This document shows positions 1 through 11,173 of a stretch of DNA of 64,000 bases, piece by piece. Source of the DNA: Perilla frutescens (Eukaryota; Streptophyta; Magnoliopsida; Lamiales; Lamiaceae); the NCBI GenBank assembly GCA_026008535.1, contig BRKX01000010.1, forward strand, positions 2,679,001 to 2,743,000, in the 5' to 3' direction. How positions within the stretch are numbered: position 1 is the first letter of the stretch; each line of letters opens with the position of its first letter. The notes beneath the pieces were generated by a model. The model saw only the letters and a list, made by a program, of their open reading frames with translations, made no database searches and was not told where the DNA came from. The translations under genes were made by a program, and so were the position numbers.

Positions 1-109
1 ACTGGGGAAATATAAATGTTAAAATTCAATCTCAAAATTAATAATGACTTATAAAATATGTAAAATATTATGTGAGTACGATAGAAAATTATTTTCGACA
101 CTCAAAATT

Positions 110-540
110 GATTCGGGTGATGAAGTTTCGAGGAATTCAGACGAACTAAGTTGTGAAAACAACATTAATAAATTTGAGGTTATGATGAATGATCCACGGT
201 AGTAAAATGCTTGTGAATAACTATTGGATAACCCGGCTGAAATTAGAAAAAATTATGACCATCGAAAACAATGTTGATGATGAAGTTGTAGACAATACAA
301 TTATGTTTAAGGAAGGACTTGTAGCGTCTAAAGCTCTCCACTTTTATGGTTACGTTCAAGAACACAATAATAGAAATTTTGGATGTAGTAAGAAAAGTTA
401 TAGATATCTCAAACTAGATTTAAATTTTAAGAAAAATAAACAACACTATAATTTATGATATTAAATAGACCATGCATTTATATAGTGGTCTTCCAAAAAT
501 ATATTAACTTATTGATATCGACTAGCTAGTTTAGAGGTCT
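110..540 (+). repeat. LTR-like dispersed repeat, copy 1
   Basis: This stretch recurs with moderate divergence at 1560-2350 and in part at 3890-4060. Shared landmarks are the run around 'gatgaagtttcgaggaattc', the phrase 'atgatgaatgatccacg', and 'aacacaataatagaaatttt' further on. Copies 1 and 2 flank the Athila-type gag fragment in direct orientation, which fits degraded LTRs of a non-autonomous retroelement, but I could not place TG/CA ends, a primer site or a target duplication. A short open frame at 189-458 lies entirely in the repeat and is not a gene. Confidence 0.6.
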
Positions 541-971
541 GTAATGGAATCCCTTAGTGAGGGTATGATAAAAGTTGTTAAAACACCGAATTATTCCCAT
601 CTATGAAAAATAAGCATATGAAATTATTAGCATTAAACATTTTACACTAGGGTTTTTCTCATACATGCAAACACAACAACCAAAGTAAGGAAAACAAAGA
701 CAGAACGTATAGGAGTCTATCTCCAGTAAGCATCGGAGTAGATCCCCACTAACAAAAGACAAAGAACACCATATATTAAAATACACTACGTTGCGTCTAC
801 AGACACTTATTTAAATCTTCTCGAAAGAGTCGACGGACTCTTCTATTCTAGTCTCTCCAGTCGCGGAGGGTGACAGCCTGCACAATGAGCGCTCGTTGTT
901 CATCTCGCAGCATTTGTAGTCTCGTCTCGCGGCAAGGTACACGGCCGTTGACTCTTTGGACTCCCACAGAT

Positions 972-1519
972 ATGGCAAGACGAGATCATGAACCACGTAG
1001 ATGTCAAGTTGAGTCCGAGAGTGAAGAGGAAGAGGCTCAAATGTATCAAGAGGAGTCTGAAGAGGAGGAGGTTGAGAATGAAGAGGCCGGAGATGAAGAG
1101 GCCGAAGATGAAGAGAAGGAGGACGAAATTGATGAAGTCGAGATAGAGGAGGATGAGTCTCTGTTCCCCATTTGAACTGGGACGGACACCATCCCAGCCA
1201 AGTGGGTATCCATCTGCTCAAATACGAGCACAAGGTGAAGTGGCTGAGGATCTTGAAAAACTTTCAAATACTTGCCACCAAGTATGCTGATGCAGGTGCA
1301 GCCCGACAGTTGGGTATATATGATGATGTCTGTAGGCTTTTTGGCCGTTTGGGGTGGACACGGGCCTTGGAGGCAGGATGGGTTACTTACCCCGTGTTGG
1401 TGAAGGAATTCTTGGCCACGCTCAGGGTCAAGTATATAGATGCAAGAGGGCCCATTTGGTGTACCTTCCGCCCAGACAATCAAAATAGGCGCATGCGGTC
1501 TTCTCGAGCATCAAAATGA
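972..1519 (+). pseudogene. Athila-type retrotransposon ORF1 (gag) fragment
   Basis: Two overlapping frames together look like part of the Athila ORF1/gag family. The first (to 1175) begins MARRDHEPRR and runs into a long Glu/Asp-rich stretch. The second, in another frame (1172-1519), holds the recognisable block LGIYDDVCRLFGRLGW, then TYPVLVKEFLATL, then FRPDNQNRR. In the family this region lies in the N-terminal half of a much longer protein. The frame change at about 1172 and the absence of any downstream gag or pol show that it is a dead fragment. It lies between two LTR-like direct repeats, so it may be all that remains of a non-autonomous element. The assignment rests on motif recall, not a search. 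Confidence 0.6.
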
Positions 1520-1559
1520 CTAGTCTTTGAAACTACAAATTATTTATTCATCACTATGA

Positions 1560-2350
1560 AATTCATTTTGGAGATGAAGTTTCAAAGAATTTAAACGAAC
1601 TAAGTTGTGAAAACGACATTGATGAACTTGGGGTTATGATGAATGATCCACGATAATAAAATGGATGTGAATAGCTGTTGGATCACCCGTCTGAAACTTA
1701 AAAAAATTTGTGGCTACCATCTTTAAAAACAATGTTGGTAATGAAGTTGTAGACGATACAATTGTTAAAATAATAATATAAAATTTAGTTGTTAGGGTAT
1801 CTTAGTCTTTTTCCTTTTACCCTAATTCCCCTTTTGTTGTCTTGGATTGTATTAGCTTGGTGGCTCACTTCACAATAGCTTTGATTTTGTTTAACAACAA
1901 TTACATGTAAGGAAGCACTTGTATCGTCTAAAACTCGCCATTCTTTTATGGTCCATTATGGAACACAATAATAGAAATTTTGGATGTAATAAGAAAAATG
2001 TTAGAGATGATCTACAACTATATTTAAGTTTAAAAAAAACAGCACTAAAATCATATTTCATCGGAGTGTCTTAATTATGGTTGTTGTTTTAAATAATTAT
2101 TAATTTATGATATATTAAAGAACCGTATATTTATATAGGAGTCTTCCAAAATATATTATCTTATCGATATCGATGATTTTTCAACTAAATTTATTAATTA
2201 TCGAGTATTAATTTACATAGATTTTACTATATTATATTAATAAACTGAAAAAATGCACGCATTTTGCATGTGCTTAAAATAATTATACTAATATGAGATA
2301 ATTTTATTTTGATATAAGAAGAGGGTCCAAATCCAAATATTTAGGATTCC
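1560..2350 (+). repeat. LTR-like dispersed repeat, copy 2
   Basis: The longest copy of the repeat. Its first half matches 110-540. Its second half (about 2170-2350) contains the block 'tattaatttacatagatttt' followed by 'gataattttattttgatata', which also occurs at 4190-4370, 4400-4550, 8440-8610 and 8640-8790. It encodes nothing. Confidence 0.6.
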
Positions 2351-3076
2351 AAATGTTGTATGGGATTAAATGGCAATTTGCACTTGTTCACCTACTCTAA
2401 ATACCTAGGTTTGTAAATATATTATTTAAGTCAGTCCCTTTGAAGAAGTTCATCTCAAAAGAATATATATCTATATATAAATTTATAACTCAAATCGATT
2501 TAAGTGTAGTATAAGATATATATTTAGCTAAAAAAAATAGTTCGATTCTGAAGAACTAATCTGCAATTCTAGATATATTACTTTAAAGAAGTTGCATACA
2601 GGACTAAAACAAAAGTTAAAAGACTATGAATATGAAAATAAATAAATATTTGATGAAGTAGCCAGCTAGCTAACAGGGGCTAGGGAGCATAGGGCTAAAC
2701 AAGACTCTCGACAAAGCTAATCATTCTACAGTCCAACAACTATTGTAGTGTGTGAATATTAGAACGTCATTTCTCCTCCATGTCAAAACAAGCAACTTTT
2801 TTGGTTGGAAGTAGAAGAAAGCTTCGAGCCTATCAAATTCACATGATGGAAATTCAGAGCTATCAAATTAATTATAGCAACCTAGTTTTGTCTATATAAA
2901 TCTAACAAAATGCGAAGTTATCTTCCCATCATAACTTCAACTCTCAAATTAAATGAAAATTATATATGGTAATTATTAAATAATTTATATGCAATATGCA
3001 ATCTCAAAAAACAATATATGGAATCTAAATACCATTCTACTACACACATATATGCATATATATATATATATATGTG
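2351..3076. other. AT-rich spacer, no gene seen
   Basis: I see no reading frame with family resemblance, no RNA gene and no terminal-repeat element here. A short AT/TA dinucleotide run (about 3055-3072) ends the stretch at the edge of the foldback element. Confidence 0.5.
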
Positions 3077-3538
3077 GAGTAAATTTCACTTTTGGTCCCA
3101 TTAGAATATGGTCAAAACACTTTTAGTCCCAAAAGTTACATTTTTGGTCTCAAATGAATTTTTTTCGACAATTTTGGTCCCATAAGATATTTTTATGACA
3201 ATTTTAGTCCCATAAGAAAATTTTCCAATAATTTTAGTTTCAAACTAATTGAGATCTTTGGTGTGCTAGACGACACAAATTGATTTCAGATAGAATACAT
3301 TGGATTTCGGAACGTATATTATTTGTTTTCATATGAATGAGACACATCAAATTTCACCAAAATTGTTAGTTTTGGGACTAAAATTGTTGGAAAATTTTCT
3401 TATGGGACTAAAATTGTCAGAAAAATATCTTATGAGACCAAAATTGTTGAAAAAAATTCATTTGGGACCAAAAATGTAACTTTTGGGACTAAAAGTGTTT
3501 TGACCCTATTCTAATGGGACCAAAAGTGAAATTTACTC
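3077..3538. mobile_element. Foldback MITE built of mirror-image 31-bp modules
   Basis: The left arm begins gagtaaatttcac and the right arm ends with its reverse complement; about 170 bp on each side pair almost perfectly. Each arm is a run of imperfect units of about 31 bp of the form 'ggtcccataaga...gacaatttt', written forward on the left and reverse-complemented on the right. TATGTG lies directly on both sides (3071-3076, 3539-3544), but inside a TG/TA-rich run, so it is weak evidence for a target duplication. A second copy lies at 56989-57407. It has no coding capacity. Confidence 0.85.
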
Positions 3539-3889
3539 TATGTGTGTGTGTGTGATGGTTAATAAATATATAAATATTAAAATATAGAAAACACAATAAG
3601 TCAAAATGCGAAGTTAAAAGTAAAATAAAATAAAACCCAATTCTCAAATTCTTGAATTAATTAGCTTGTTTTGTACCAACGTAAATTCCTCATGATTATT
3701 GAACTGATCTTAAATGCTTAGCTAAATAAAGAGATATTTAAGAAAGATAGAAATAGCAAGAATGAAAAGGATTGGGCAGCTCAGACATCTTTTTTTTTTT
3801 TTTGTGAGAATAAGGAATTGTATTGAAAAGAGTATGGGTTCATTAATTATATTTTTCACATTTTGCTATAACATTGAATAAGGCTAAAA

Positions 3890-4655
3890 TGGATGAATGA
3901 TTTATGTTAGTAAATGACATGATGAATGTTTTACGGTATAGTAAAATGGATATGAATAGCTATTGGATCACCTATCTAAAAATTAGAAAAAATTATGGCT
4001 ACCATCATGTTGATGATGAAGTTGTAGATGATACAATTATTAGAATAATAATATGTAATTTAGTTATTAGGGTATTTTGGTCATTTCCCTTTTACCCTAG
4101 TTCCCCTCTTTTGTCTCGGATTGTATTAGCTTGGTGGCTCACTTCAACTGAATTTATTAATTTACCAAAATATATTATCTTATCGATATCGATGACTTTT
4201 TTAACTGAATTTATTAATTTACCGAGTATTAATTTACATAAATGTTACTACATTATATTCAACTAGAAAAATACACGCACTGTGAACGTGCTTAAAATAG
4301 ATATATTAATATGAGATAATTTTATTTTGATCTAAGAAGTGGGTCCAAATCCAAATATTTAGGGTTCCAAAACCCAAATGTTGCATTTTTTGTCTAAAAC
4401 GTTATTAATTTACATAGATTTTACTATATTATATTAAACTAGAAAAATGCGCATACTTTGCACGTGCTTAAAATAATTATATTAATATGAGATAATTTTA
4501 TTTTGATATAAGAAGAGGGTCCAAATCTAAATATTTAGGGTTCCGAAATCATATTTTGTTAAATGAAGTACTTTTTATAATAGTAGTAGATATAACCATA
4601 AAATAATTCAGTTTACAACAAAGACTTCAATTAACAACTATGATCACCTATATAT
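3890..4655 (+). repeat. LTR-like dispersed repeat, copy 3
   Basis: About 590 bp (4055-4650) recur in the same orientation at 8319-8905, so the two copies flank the hAT-containing module between them. Inside each copy a block of about 176 bp is repeated twice in tandem, starting at 'tattaattta' (4227 and 4403 here; 8475 and 8650 in the other copy). The direct flanking arrangement resembles LTRs around a short internal region, but no primer-binding site was recognised. Confidence 0.65.
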
Positions 4656-4992
4656 TGTAAAACGAAAAACTAAAAACATAATAAAAGTACTAAATCTCCA
4701 ACAGTTTTTTAATTTCAACATCCATCTGCCACTAAGAAGCTTACTGCATCAGTAATGATGCTGAAGGGATCCCCAAGAACAGCGGAGACAACGAACTGCA
4801 GCGTCGATTCGACCACCTGAAAAACTCTTTTCACGTTCCCTGAGCAGATCCATGAACAATTAAGTTGGTGTGGTCTTGTTGGGATTGACATGCGTCTCCA
4901 ATATGGTTTTCAAGCTGGGAATTTGTGGGGGTTGACCGCAGGTGTGGTTGAGCTGATTCCAGCTATCCACGAACACTTCCTTCACGCATGAC

Positions 4993-7900
4993 CAGGGACG
5001 GATACACTATGGGCCAAAGGGGGCACTGGGTCCCCCTGAAATTTTTAAAAAAATTCAAAGGTATATATGTCTTTTCACATTTACATCTAAAAAATAAAAG
5101 AAAAGAAATACTTACCTGCTAAATAGAAACAGAACAAAGACAAGCTCAAATCCCTATTCTTCTCTACCGTCCCCACTCCCAATTTCTTTCTTCACAAATT
5201 CCTCTCTTGCGGTCCCCCTTTTCCAAAAACCAATATTCTTCTTTGCCCCCCACCATTTCTTTATTCACAAATTCTCAAATCATCTCCTCCCCAATTCCAA
5301 ACCTAAGGTTTATTGGAGATTTGCATATTAGAGCAGTAAGATTTATCTTGATTAAGGTAAATTTAGTTCAATATTGAATTGTTTTAATTTTATATTGTGA
5401 ATTGCTTGTTTTAAGTTCTTTTTCAATTATAATAATTTGTTGTTTGTTTATGTATCCAATTTATTTTATTTTTCTTACATATATTTTTTATTTTCTAATG
5501 TGTTATATACATAAATTAAAATGAAAGGTTAGATAATTAAAATTCAACATGTTTGTATTGTGTAGATTAAAATGATGTGTCAAATGTAAAATATTTGTTG
5601 TTAATTAGTTATTGACTTAAGTTAAACTTTCTTCATTTTTAGATAAATGGAACGCTTTTATAGCAAAATACGAATGACTGTGGAGGCACCATCTTTATCG
5701 ATTAATGAATCTTTACTTGCTCAATCTCAAGCACCATCAAAGCAAGAGGATATTCAGGTTGATTTAGAAAGTTTTCCCAGTGATCCAGGATTACGACCTA
5801 ATATCCAAGCTATCCACCAAACTTGATAGAGCACGTTCGTAGATCTTATTTATTAAAAGGTCCATGTCAACCACGTGATCACAATTTTTCTCAAATAATA
5901 GATGGGGATCGAAATCGTAAATTTGTTGCTTCTTGGTTTGATGAATATGGGAGTTGGTTGGAATATAGCATTGCAAAAGATGCAGCATTTTGTTTATATT
6001 GTTATCTTTTTTCATTGGGATGTAGTGAAAGAGGACATGATGCATTTGTTTCTGGTGGGTTTAATACTTAGCGCAAGAAAAAAAGATTGAGAGATCATGT
6101 TGGAAAGCATAATAGTGACCATAATAAATGTAGATTAGCATGCCAAGATTTGATGAATCAAGCTCAACACATTGAAGTGTCTCTTGTTAAAGTCTCAAAC
6201 CAATCCAAGCTTGATTATCGTTGTAGATTAAATGCATCAATTGTTTATTTGCGCTATCTTATTATGCAAGGATTATCTTTTCGATGGAATGATGAGTCAG
6301 AAGAATCATTAAATCAAGGTAACTTCATTGAGCTTTTGAAAGTTATTGCATCATGCAATGAAGAAATAAATAATGTTGCACTGAAAAATGCTCCAGAAAA
6401 TCTCAAACTCACATCTCCTCGGATTCAGAAAGATATTATAAATGCAGCTGCAGTTGAGACAACAAAAGTTATCATTGATGATATTGGAAATGACTTTTTC
6501 TCCATTTTAGTTGATGAGTGTCGAGATGCTTCTGTGAAAGAGCAAATGAGAGTTGTGATACGTTATGTGAATAAGACTGGATATGTCATTGAGCGTTTTC
6601 TTGGTCTTATACATGTTAGTGATACAGCTGCAGCATCACTTGAGAAGGGTATTGATTCTATGTTCTCTACTTATGGTTTGAGCATTGCTAGTTTGAGAGG
6701 TCAGGGATATGATGGTGCAAGCAACATGAGAGGTGAATTTAATGGATTGAAAAACTTGATACTTAAGAGGAACCCTGCTGCTTATTATGTCCATTGCATT
6801 GCTCATCAACTTCAACTCACAGTTGTTGCTGTTGTTGTTGCTAGAAAGCATACAAATATTGGGTATTTTTGTAATACCGTCACACACTTATGTAATGTTG
6901 TTGGAGGTTCTTGTAAGCGCAGAGATATGCTTCGAGAGAAACAAATGGAGAAGATCATTGAAGGGATTACAAATGATGAAATCAAAACTGGAAGAGGATT
7001 GAATCAGGAAATGGCATTGAAGCGGCCGGGAGACACTCGTTGGAGTTCTCATTATGGTACTTTCATTAACTTAATGCATTTATTTTCATCTGTTATTGAT
7101 GTTCTTGAGTATGTTGGAGAGAGTGGTAATGATGATGTACAGAGGGCCGATGCCATTGATTTGTTAGATATTATGCATCGCGTTGAGTTTGTATTTGTGC
7201 TATACCTTATGAGACAAATCTTGGGGATCACTCATGAACTTTCTCAAGTGCTACAAAAGAAAGATCAAGACATTATTAATGCAATGAATCTTGTTAATGT
7301 ATCGAAAGTTCATTTGCAAGCAATGAGAGATAATGGTTGAGAGACTTTGTTATGTGATGTTTCCAAGTTTTGCAACAAACATGAGATAATTGTGATAAAT
7401 ATGGAAGATGCGTATGCAGCTCGAGGAAGAGTGAGGTGTAGAACTGAAAAGATGACAAATCTCCACCATTATCAAGTTGAATTATTTTACTCAGTGATTG
7501 ACATGCAATCTCAAGAATTAAATCAACGTTTTGATGAGGTAAACACAGAATTACTTTTATGTATGGCATGCTTTGATCCTAAAGATTCATTTTCGGCATT
7601 TGTTAAAAAGAAGTTACTCCGTCTTGCAAAATTCTACCCATCTGAATTTTCTGAAGTTGCTTTGTATGAACTTGAAAGTCAACTTGAGAACTTTATTTTT
7701 TATGTACGTTTGGATGGAAACTTCTCAAAAATATCAGGGATTGGAGGTCTTGCTCAAAAGTTAGTTTCTACAAGAAAACATGTTGTTTTTCCATTGGTTT
7801 ATTTGTTGGTCAAGTTGTCTTTGATTCTACTAGTTGCTACTGCTACAATGGAAAGAGCTTTTTCTGCAATGAATATCATCAAGAGTTCGCTACGCAATCG

Positions 7901-8186
7901 AATGGGAGATCAACTGTTGAATGATTGCTTAGTATCTTACATCGAGAGAAATATATTTATGAATGTTTCCAATGAAGCTATTATACAGCGGTTTCAGAGT
8001 ATGAAGAATAGAAGAGAAATGCAATGATGTAATCGTTTTTAGTTATTACTTTTTGAATTTTGATATTTATTTGGAATTATAACTTTATTAAAAAATATTA
8101 ACTCTTGATTTCATTTGAAATATTTCGTATTATTTTTTGTATTAAATGTTTGGCCCCCCTCAGTGAAAATCCTGCGTCCGTCACTG
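4993..8186 (+). mobile_element. hAT DNA transposon, complete ends, inactive
   Basis: The left end is CAGGGACGGA and the right end is TCCGTCACTG, imperfect terminal inverted repeats typical of plant hAT elements. The flanking octamers are CGCATGAC (4985-4992) and CGTATGAC (8187-8194), an 8-bp target duplication with one change, the hAT size. The unoccupied site is visible in the inverted copy of the host module, as gacatgcc at 13994-14001. The element is 3,194 bp and carries one transposase reading region on the plus strand that is broken three times. Confidence 0.93.
5647..8027 (+). pseudogene. hAT transposase (zinc-finger MYM/TTF-type), broken
   Basis: The reading region starts MERFYSKIR, runs through a TTF-type zinc finger part (WFDEYGSWLEYS, then FCLYCYLF), a DUF4371-like core and a C-terminal hAT dimerisation domain (VATATMERAFSAMNIIKSS). 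Three lesions are seen. There is a frameshift near 5815, just before the RRSYLLKGPCQPR motif. A TAG lies at 6069-6071 and a TGA at 7338-7340, both where relatives have tryptophan (TGG), so both fit G-to-A changes. Otherwise the frame is continuous over about 790 codons, so the element died fairly recently. In living relatives the enzyme cuts and pastes the element in the nucleus. Confidence 0.92.
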
Positions 8187-8277
8187 CGTATGACAAGTGC
8201 AAGTTGTACTTTTTGCATGAGGATCTATAGCTCCAGCTATTCCCCCTCCTCCCACATCTAAATAAGTTGCAATCTTC

Positions 8278-8280
<3 letters not shown>

Positions 8281-8318
<38 letters not shown>
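8281..8318. repeat. (ATT)n microsatellite
   Basis: Uninterrupted ATT units at the end of the host module. The matching tract in the inverted copy is (AAT)n at about 13870-13911. Confidence 0.95.
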
Positions 8319-8905
8319 GGTATTTTAGTCATTTCTCTTTTACTCTAATTCCCCTCTTTTGTCTTGGATTGCATTAGCTTGGTGGTTCACTTCAACTGAA
8401 TTTATTAATTTACCAAAATATATTATCTTATCCATATAGATGACTTTTTCAACTAAATTTATTAATTTATCGAGTATTAATTTAAATAGATTTTACTACA
8501 TTATATCAAACTAGAAATTGCACGCACTTTGCATGTGTTTAAAATAGTTATATTAATATGAGATAATTTTATTTTGATCTAAGAAGTGGGTCCAAATCCA
8601 AATATTTAGGGTTTCGAAATCCAAATGCTGCATTTTTTGTCTGAAACTTTATTAATTTACATAGATTTTATTATATTATATTAAATTAGAAAAATGCAGG
8701 TACTTTGCACGTATTTAAAATAGTTATATTAATATGAAATAATTATATTTTGATATAAGAAGAGGGCCCAAATCCAAATATTTAGGGTTCCAAAATTATA
8801 TTTTGTTAAATGATTTACTTTTTATAATAGTAGTAGATATAACCATAAAATAATTCAGCCTACAAGAAAGACTCCAATTAATAACTATGACCACCTATAA
8901 TTTTT
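8319..8905 (+). repeat. LTR-like dispersed repeat, copy 4
   Basis: Direct repeat of 4055-4655, including both internal 176-bp blocks and the shared end 'aactatgaccacctata'. Right after it, 8906-8960 matches the inverse of about 20485-20545. Confidence 0.65.
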
Positions 8906-9382
8906 GAGTGTGTAGTAATTATATGAGAACCTGAAGCTTGGATTAAGCCTAATCTATCTATATATAATCCATCTCTTTCTCTCTGTTTTAAAAAGGTAAA
9001 TGACATTTAACACTCTTTCTTTGTTTATATTAGTTTAATATTGTATTTGGATGTTATCAACAATATCGATAATATATATTTTTTTTATCAAAATATAATT
9101 GCAACATACTAATATTTAAAAAATTATTATTAATTTTTTTTCAATAATAGGGCCCCAATTTTTATAATTAGCACAAGGGGCCGGTAAAGATTTACGTCCC
9201 CCTGTGATGATCCATTCTTTTTCCTTCCCAAATTTCAATAATATCATTATATTTAAATATCTAAGTAATTCATGTAAAATTTGAAGTTTAGCTTGATGAT
9301 TTCGAGGTAATTCATTTGGTTATCATTAACTTCTTCAAGCCTTGAATTTTAATATTTGACATAGATTTTTGATATATTCTAA
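8906..9382. other. AT-rich spacer, no gene seen
   Basis: Only short AT-rich tracts, plus a G/C island near 9149-9210 with the look of a decayed transposon end. Nothing codes. Confidence 0.5.
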
Positions 9383-9779
9383 GGGGGTGTATTAGATCTA
9401 GATTTTATTAAATTTTTTTGGACTTTAAAAAGTTCATGAATTTATAAAATTCATTGACTCCACATGGAGTCTCCCTTGATTTGGAAATGGATTTGTGACG
9501 ATTTCACTGAATTTGAAATCCTTCTTCCCAGCGCTCGCTGAAACACAACCAGCGATGGATGTGTAACCCAGCGACCGCTGGTATCCATCCGCCGCCATTA
9601 CTAAAAATCAGTGACCGCTGGGTATTATGTGGATAAGTAATCGTTGAGCCCTAATTTCTCATTTTATCGCTTTTGTTTCTCCTCTCCAACCGTATTCTCC
9701 CCTTCTCCCCTCCAATCTCTCCAACGCGCCGCCCCCATTGTCACCCAGCAGCCGCTGCCACCCTACCGTGCGCTGGGGT

Positions 9780-10854
9780 CAGCAGCGGAGCCAGACATTT
9801 TAGGGTGGGGGTCCAACTTATCATAAGATTCATAACTATATATGTACATAAATTCACAAGCAGATTTCTAAGAACAAAAGTAGAATTAAATAACAATATT
9901 TAATGTTTAGATAACAAAAGATAAGTACAATCAACTCATAACATGTCTCTTCTATTCTTCATAATTTGAAATCGCTGCATAATAGCTTCATTGGTGACAT
10001 TTACAAACACATCCTTCTTGATATATGGAACTAAACAATCATTCAATAATTTATCTCCCATACAATTGCGTAGAGAGCTTTTGATGATCTTCATTGCTGA
10101 AAAAGCCCGCTCTACTGTTGTCGTAGCAACTGGTAAAACCAATAACCATATTATTTGTTGTGCTGACTGCAAGAACTTCGAATTAAGCAAATAAATGCTA
10201 CATAAATTTACAAAACGCAATAGTAAACTCAATTCTAAAGCCACTCCAATTTAGAATTGCTAAAACACATATTTACAAATTACAATAAACTATAACCTAA
10301 ATCATTCGGTAAACCCAAATTAAATAACATTTCTAAATATGCAGCAACCCCAAACCCAAATTTAAACAGATATGCTGCAGCAAATCCAAATAAAATTAAT
10401 TACCTCTGAACTTTCTTCATTTTTGCTGCAAGTCTCCAGACTCCAAGAACCCCGAAATTTTCTGAAGTCACATCGGTCTTCTACAGAGGGTTGAAGTAAA
10501 TTCAGAAATTCAAAATCAAAATGATAAAAATAAAATGTGGAAGGAAGGGGAGAAGAAAATCTCACCGGAATCCAGATAACCGAAAACTTGTTGTGATGCT
10601 ATCGCCGGCAAATAGGTTCAAATGAGAAGGTGTAGCGCGAAGTATTTGATTTGGGACTTTGAGAATTGAGAATTGAGATGGTATAGCGGGAAGTATACGA
10701 TTTTGGGAGCAAACATTTTTAATAAAATACAGCCTGAATTATGTTTTTTATTTATTTTAATTAAAATTGTGAAATTACTAATATACCCCTACTTTTTTAC
10801 CAAATTTCTGGGGGGTCCAAGGACTCCCCAGGACCCATGCTCCTTCCGCCACTG
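9780..10854 (-). mobile_element. Internally deleted hAT, nested insertion
   Basis: It starts CAGCAGCGGAGCCAGACAT, and the reverse complement of its other end is CAGTGGCGGAAGGAGCAT. A perfect 8-bp duplication GCTGGGGT flanks it (9772-9779 and 10855-10862). At 1,075 bp it keeps only the 3' part of a transposase on the minus strand, so it must have been moved by an autonomous relative. The perfect duplication suggests a younger insertion than the 3.2-kb hAT. Confidence 0.93.
9936..10244 (-). pseudogene. hAT transposase C-terminus fragment
   Basis: The frame reads VATTTVERAFSAMKIIKSS, then LRNCMGDKLLNDCLV, then IMQRFQIMKNRRDML at the end. This is nearly the same dimerisation domain as the C-terminus of the transposase at 5647-8027, so the two elements are related. 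The N-terminal and catalytic parts are absent. The upstream residues of this frame do not align to the family and are probably intron or junction sequence. Confidence 0.88.
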
Positions 10855-11173
10855 GCTGGGGTGTTCGATTTGAACGCCTCAGCGGCCGCTAGAGTACACC
10901 GCGCGCTGGGATTTACGAATCCATGAAAATCTTATGTGCAAAGGTCGGATTTCATCCTTTGTATTTTTTAGGCGATTTTGAGGTGAAATCCAATAGAATC
11001 ACTAATATTTTAAAGTCTATGAAGTTTTGAATACATTTGCATTTTTTAAGACATTTTAAAATCTGTGTTGAATACCTCTGGATTTTTAAAGACTTTTAAA
11101 AGTCTGGATTGAATACACCCGAATTTTGAAAGTTCAAAAAAAATTCTACAGACTCTCTATCCAATACACCCCC

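Larger units (their letters stand above)
4656..8318. repeat. Unclassified repeat module, interrupted by a hAT
   Basis: The sequence 4656-4992 plus 8187-8318 forms one module that is present uninterrupted and inverted at 13850-14335. It ends in an (ATT)n tract. On the minus strand it contains decayed coding-like stretches, for example VKEVFVDSWNQLNHTCGQPP, and, after an acceptor-like tttttcag, VVESALQFIVS in the inverted copy. I do not recognise the protein. A microsatellite tail is seen in some LINE-type retroposons, but I cannot assign a class. Confidence 0.6.
9383..11173. mobile_element. Harbinger/Tourist-like element, non-coding
   Basis: The left end GGGGGTGTATTAGATCTAGA and the reverse complement of the right end, GGGGGTGTATTGGATAGAGA, match at 16 of 20 positions. 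Flanking trinucleotides are TAA (left) and TAG (right), an imperfect match to the 3-bp TWA target duplication of PIF/Harbinger. The left interior has several short 'cagcg' and 'ccgctgg' motifs. No transposase of its own is seen; the only coding remnant belongs to the hAT inserted in it. Confidence 0.7.
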
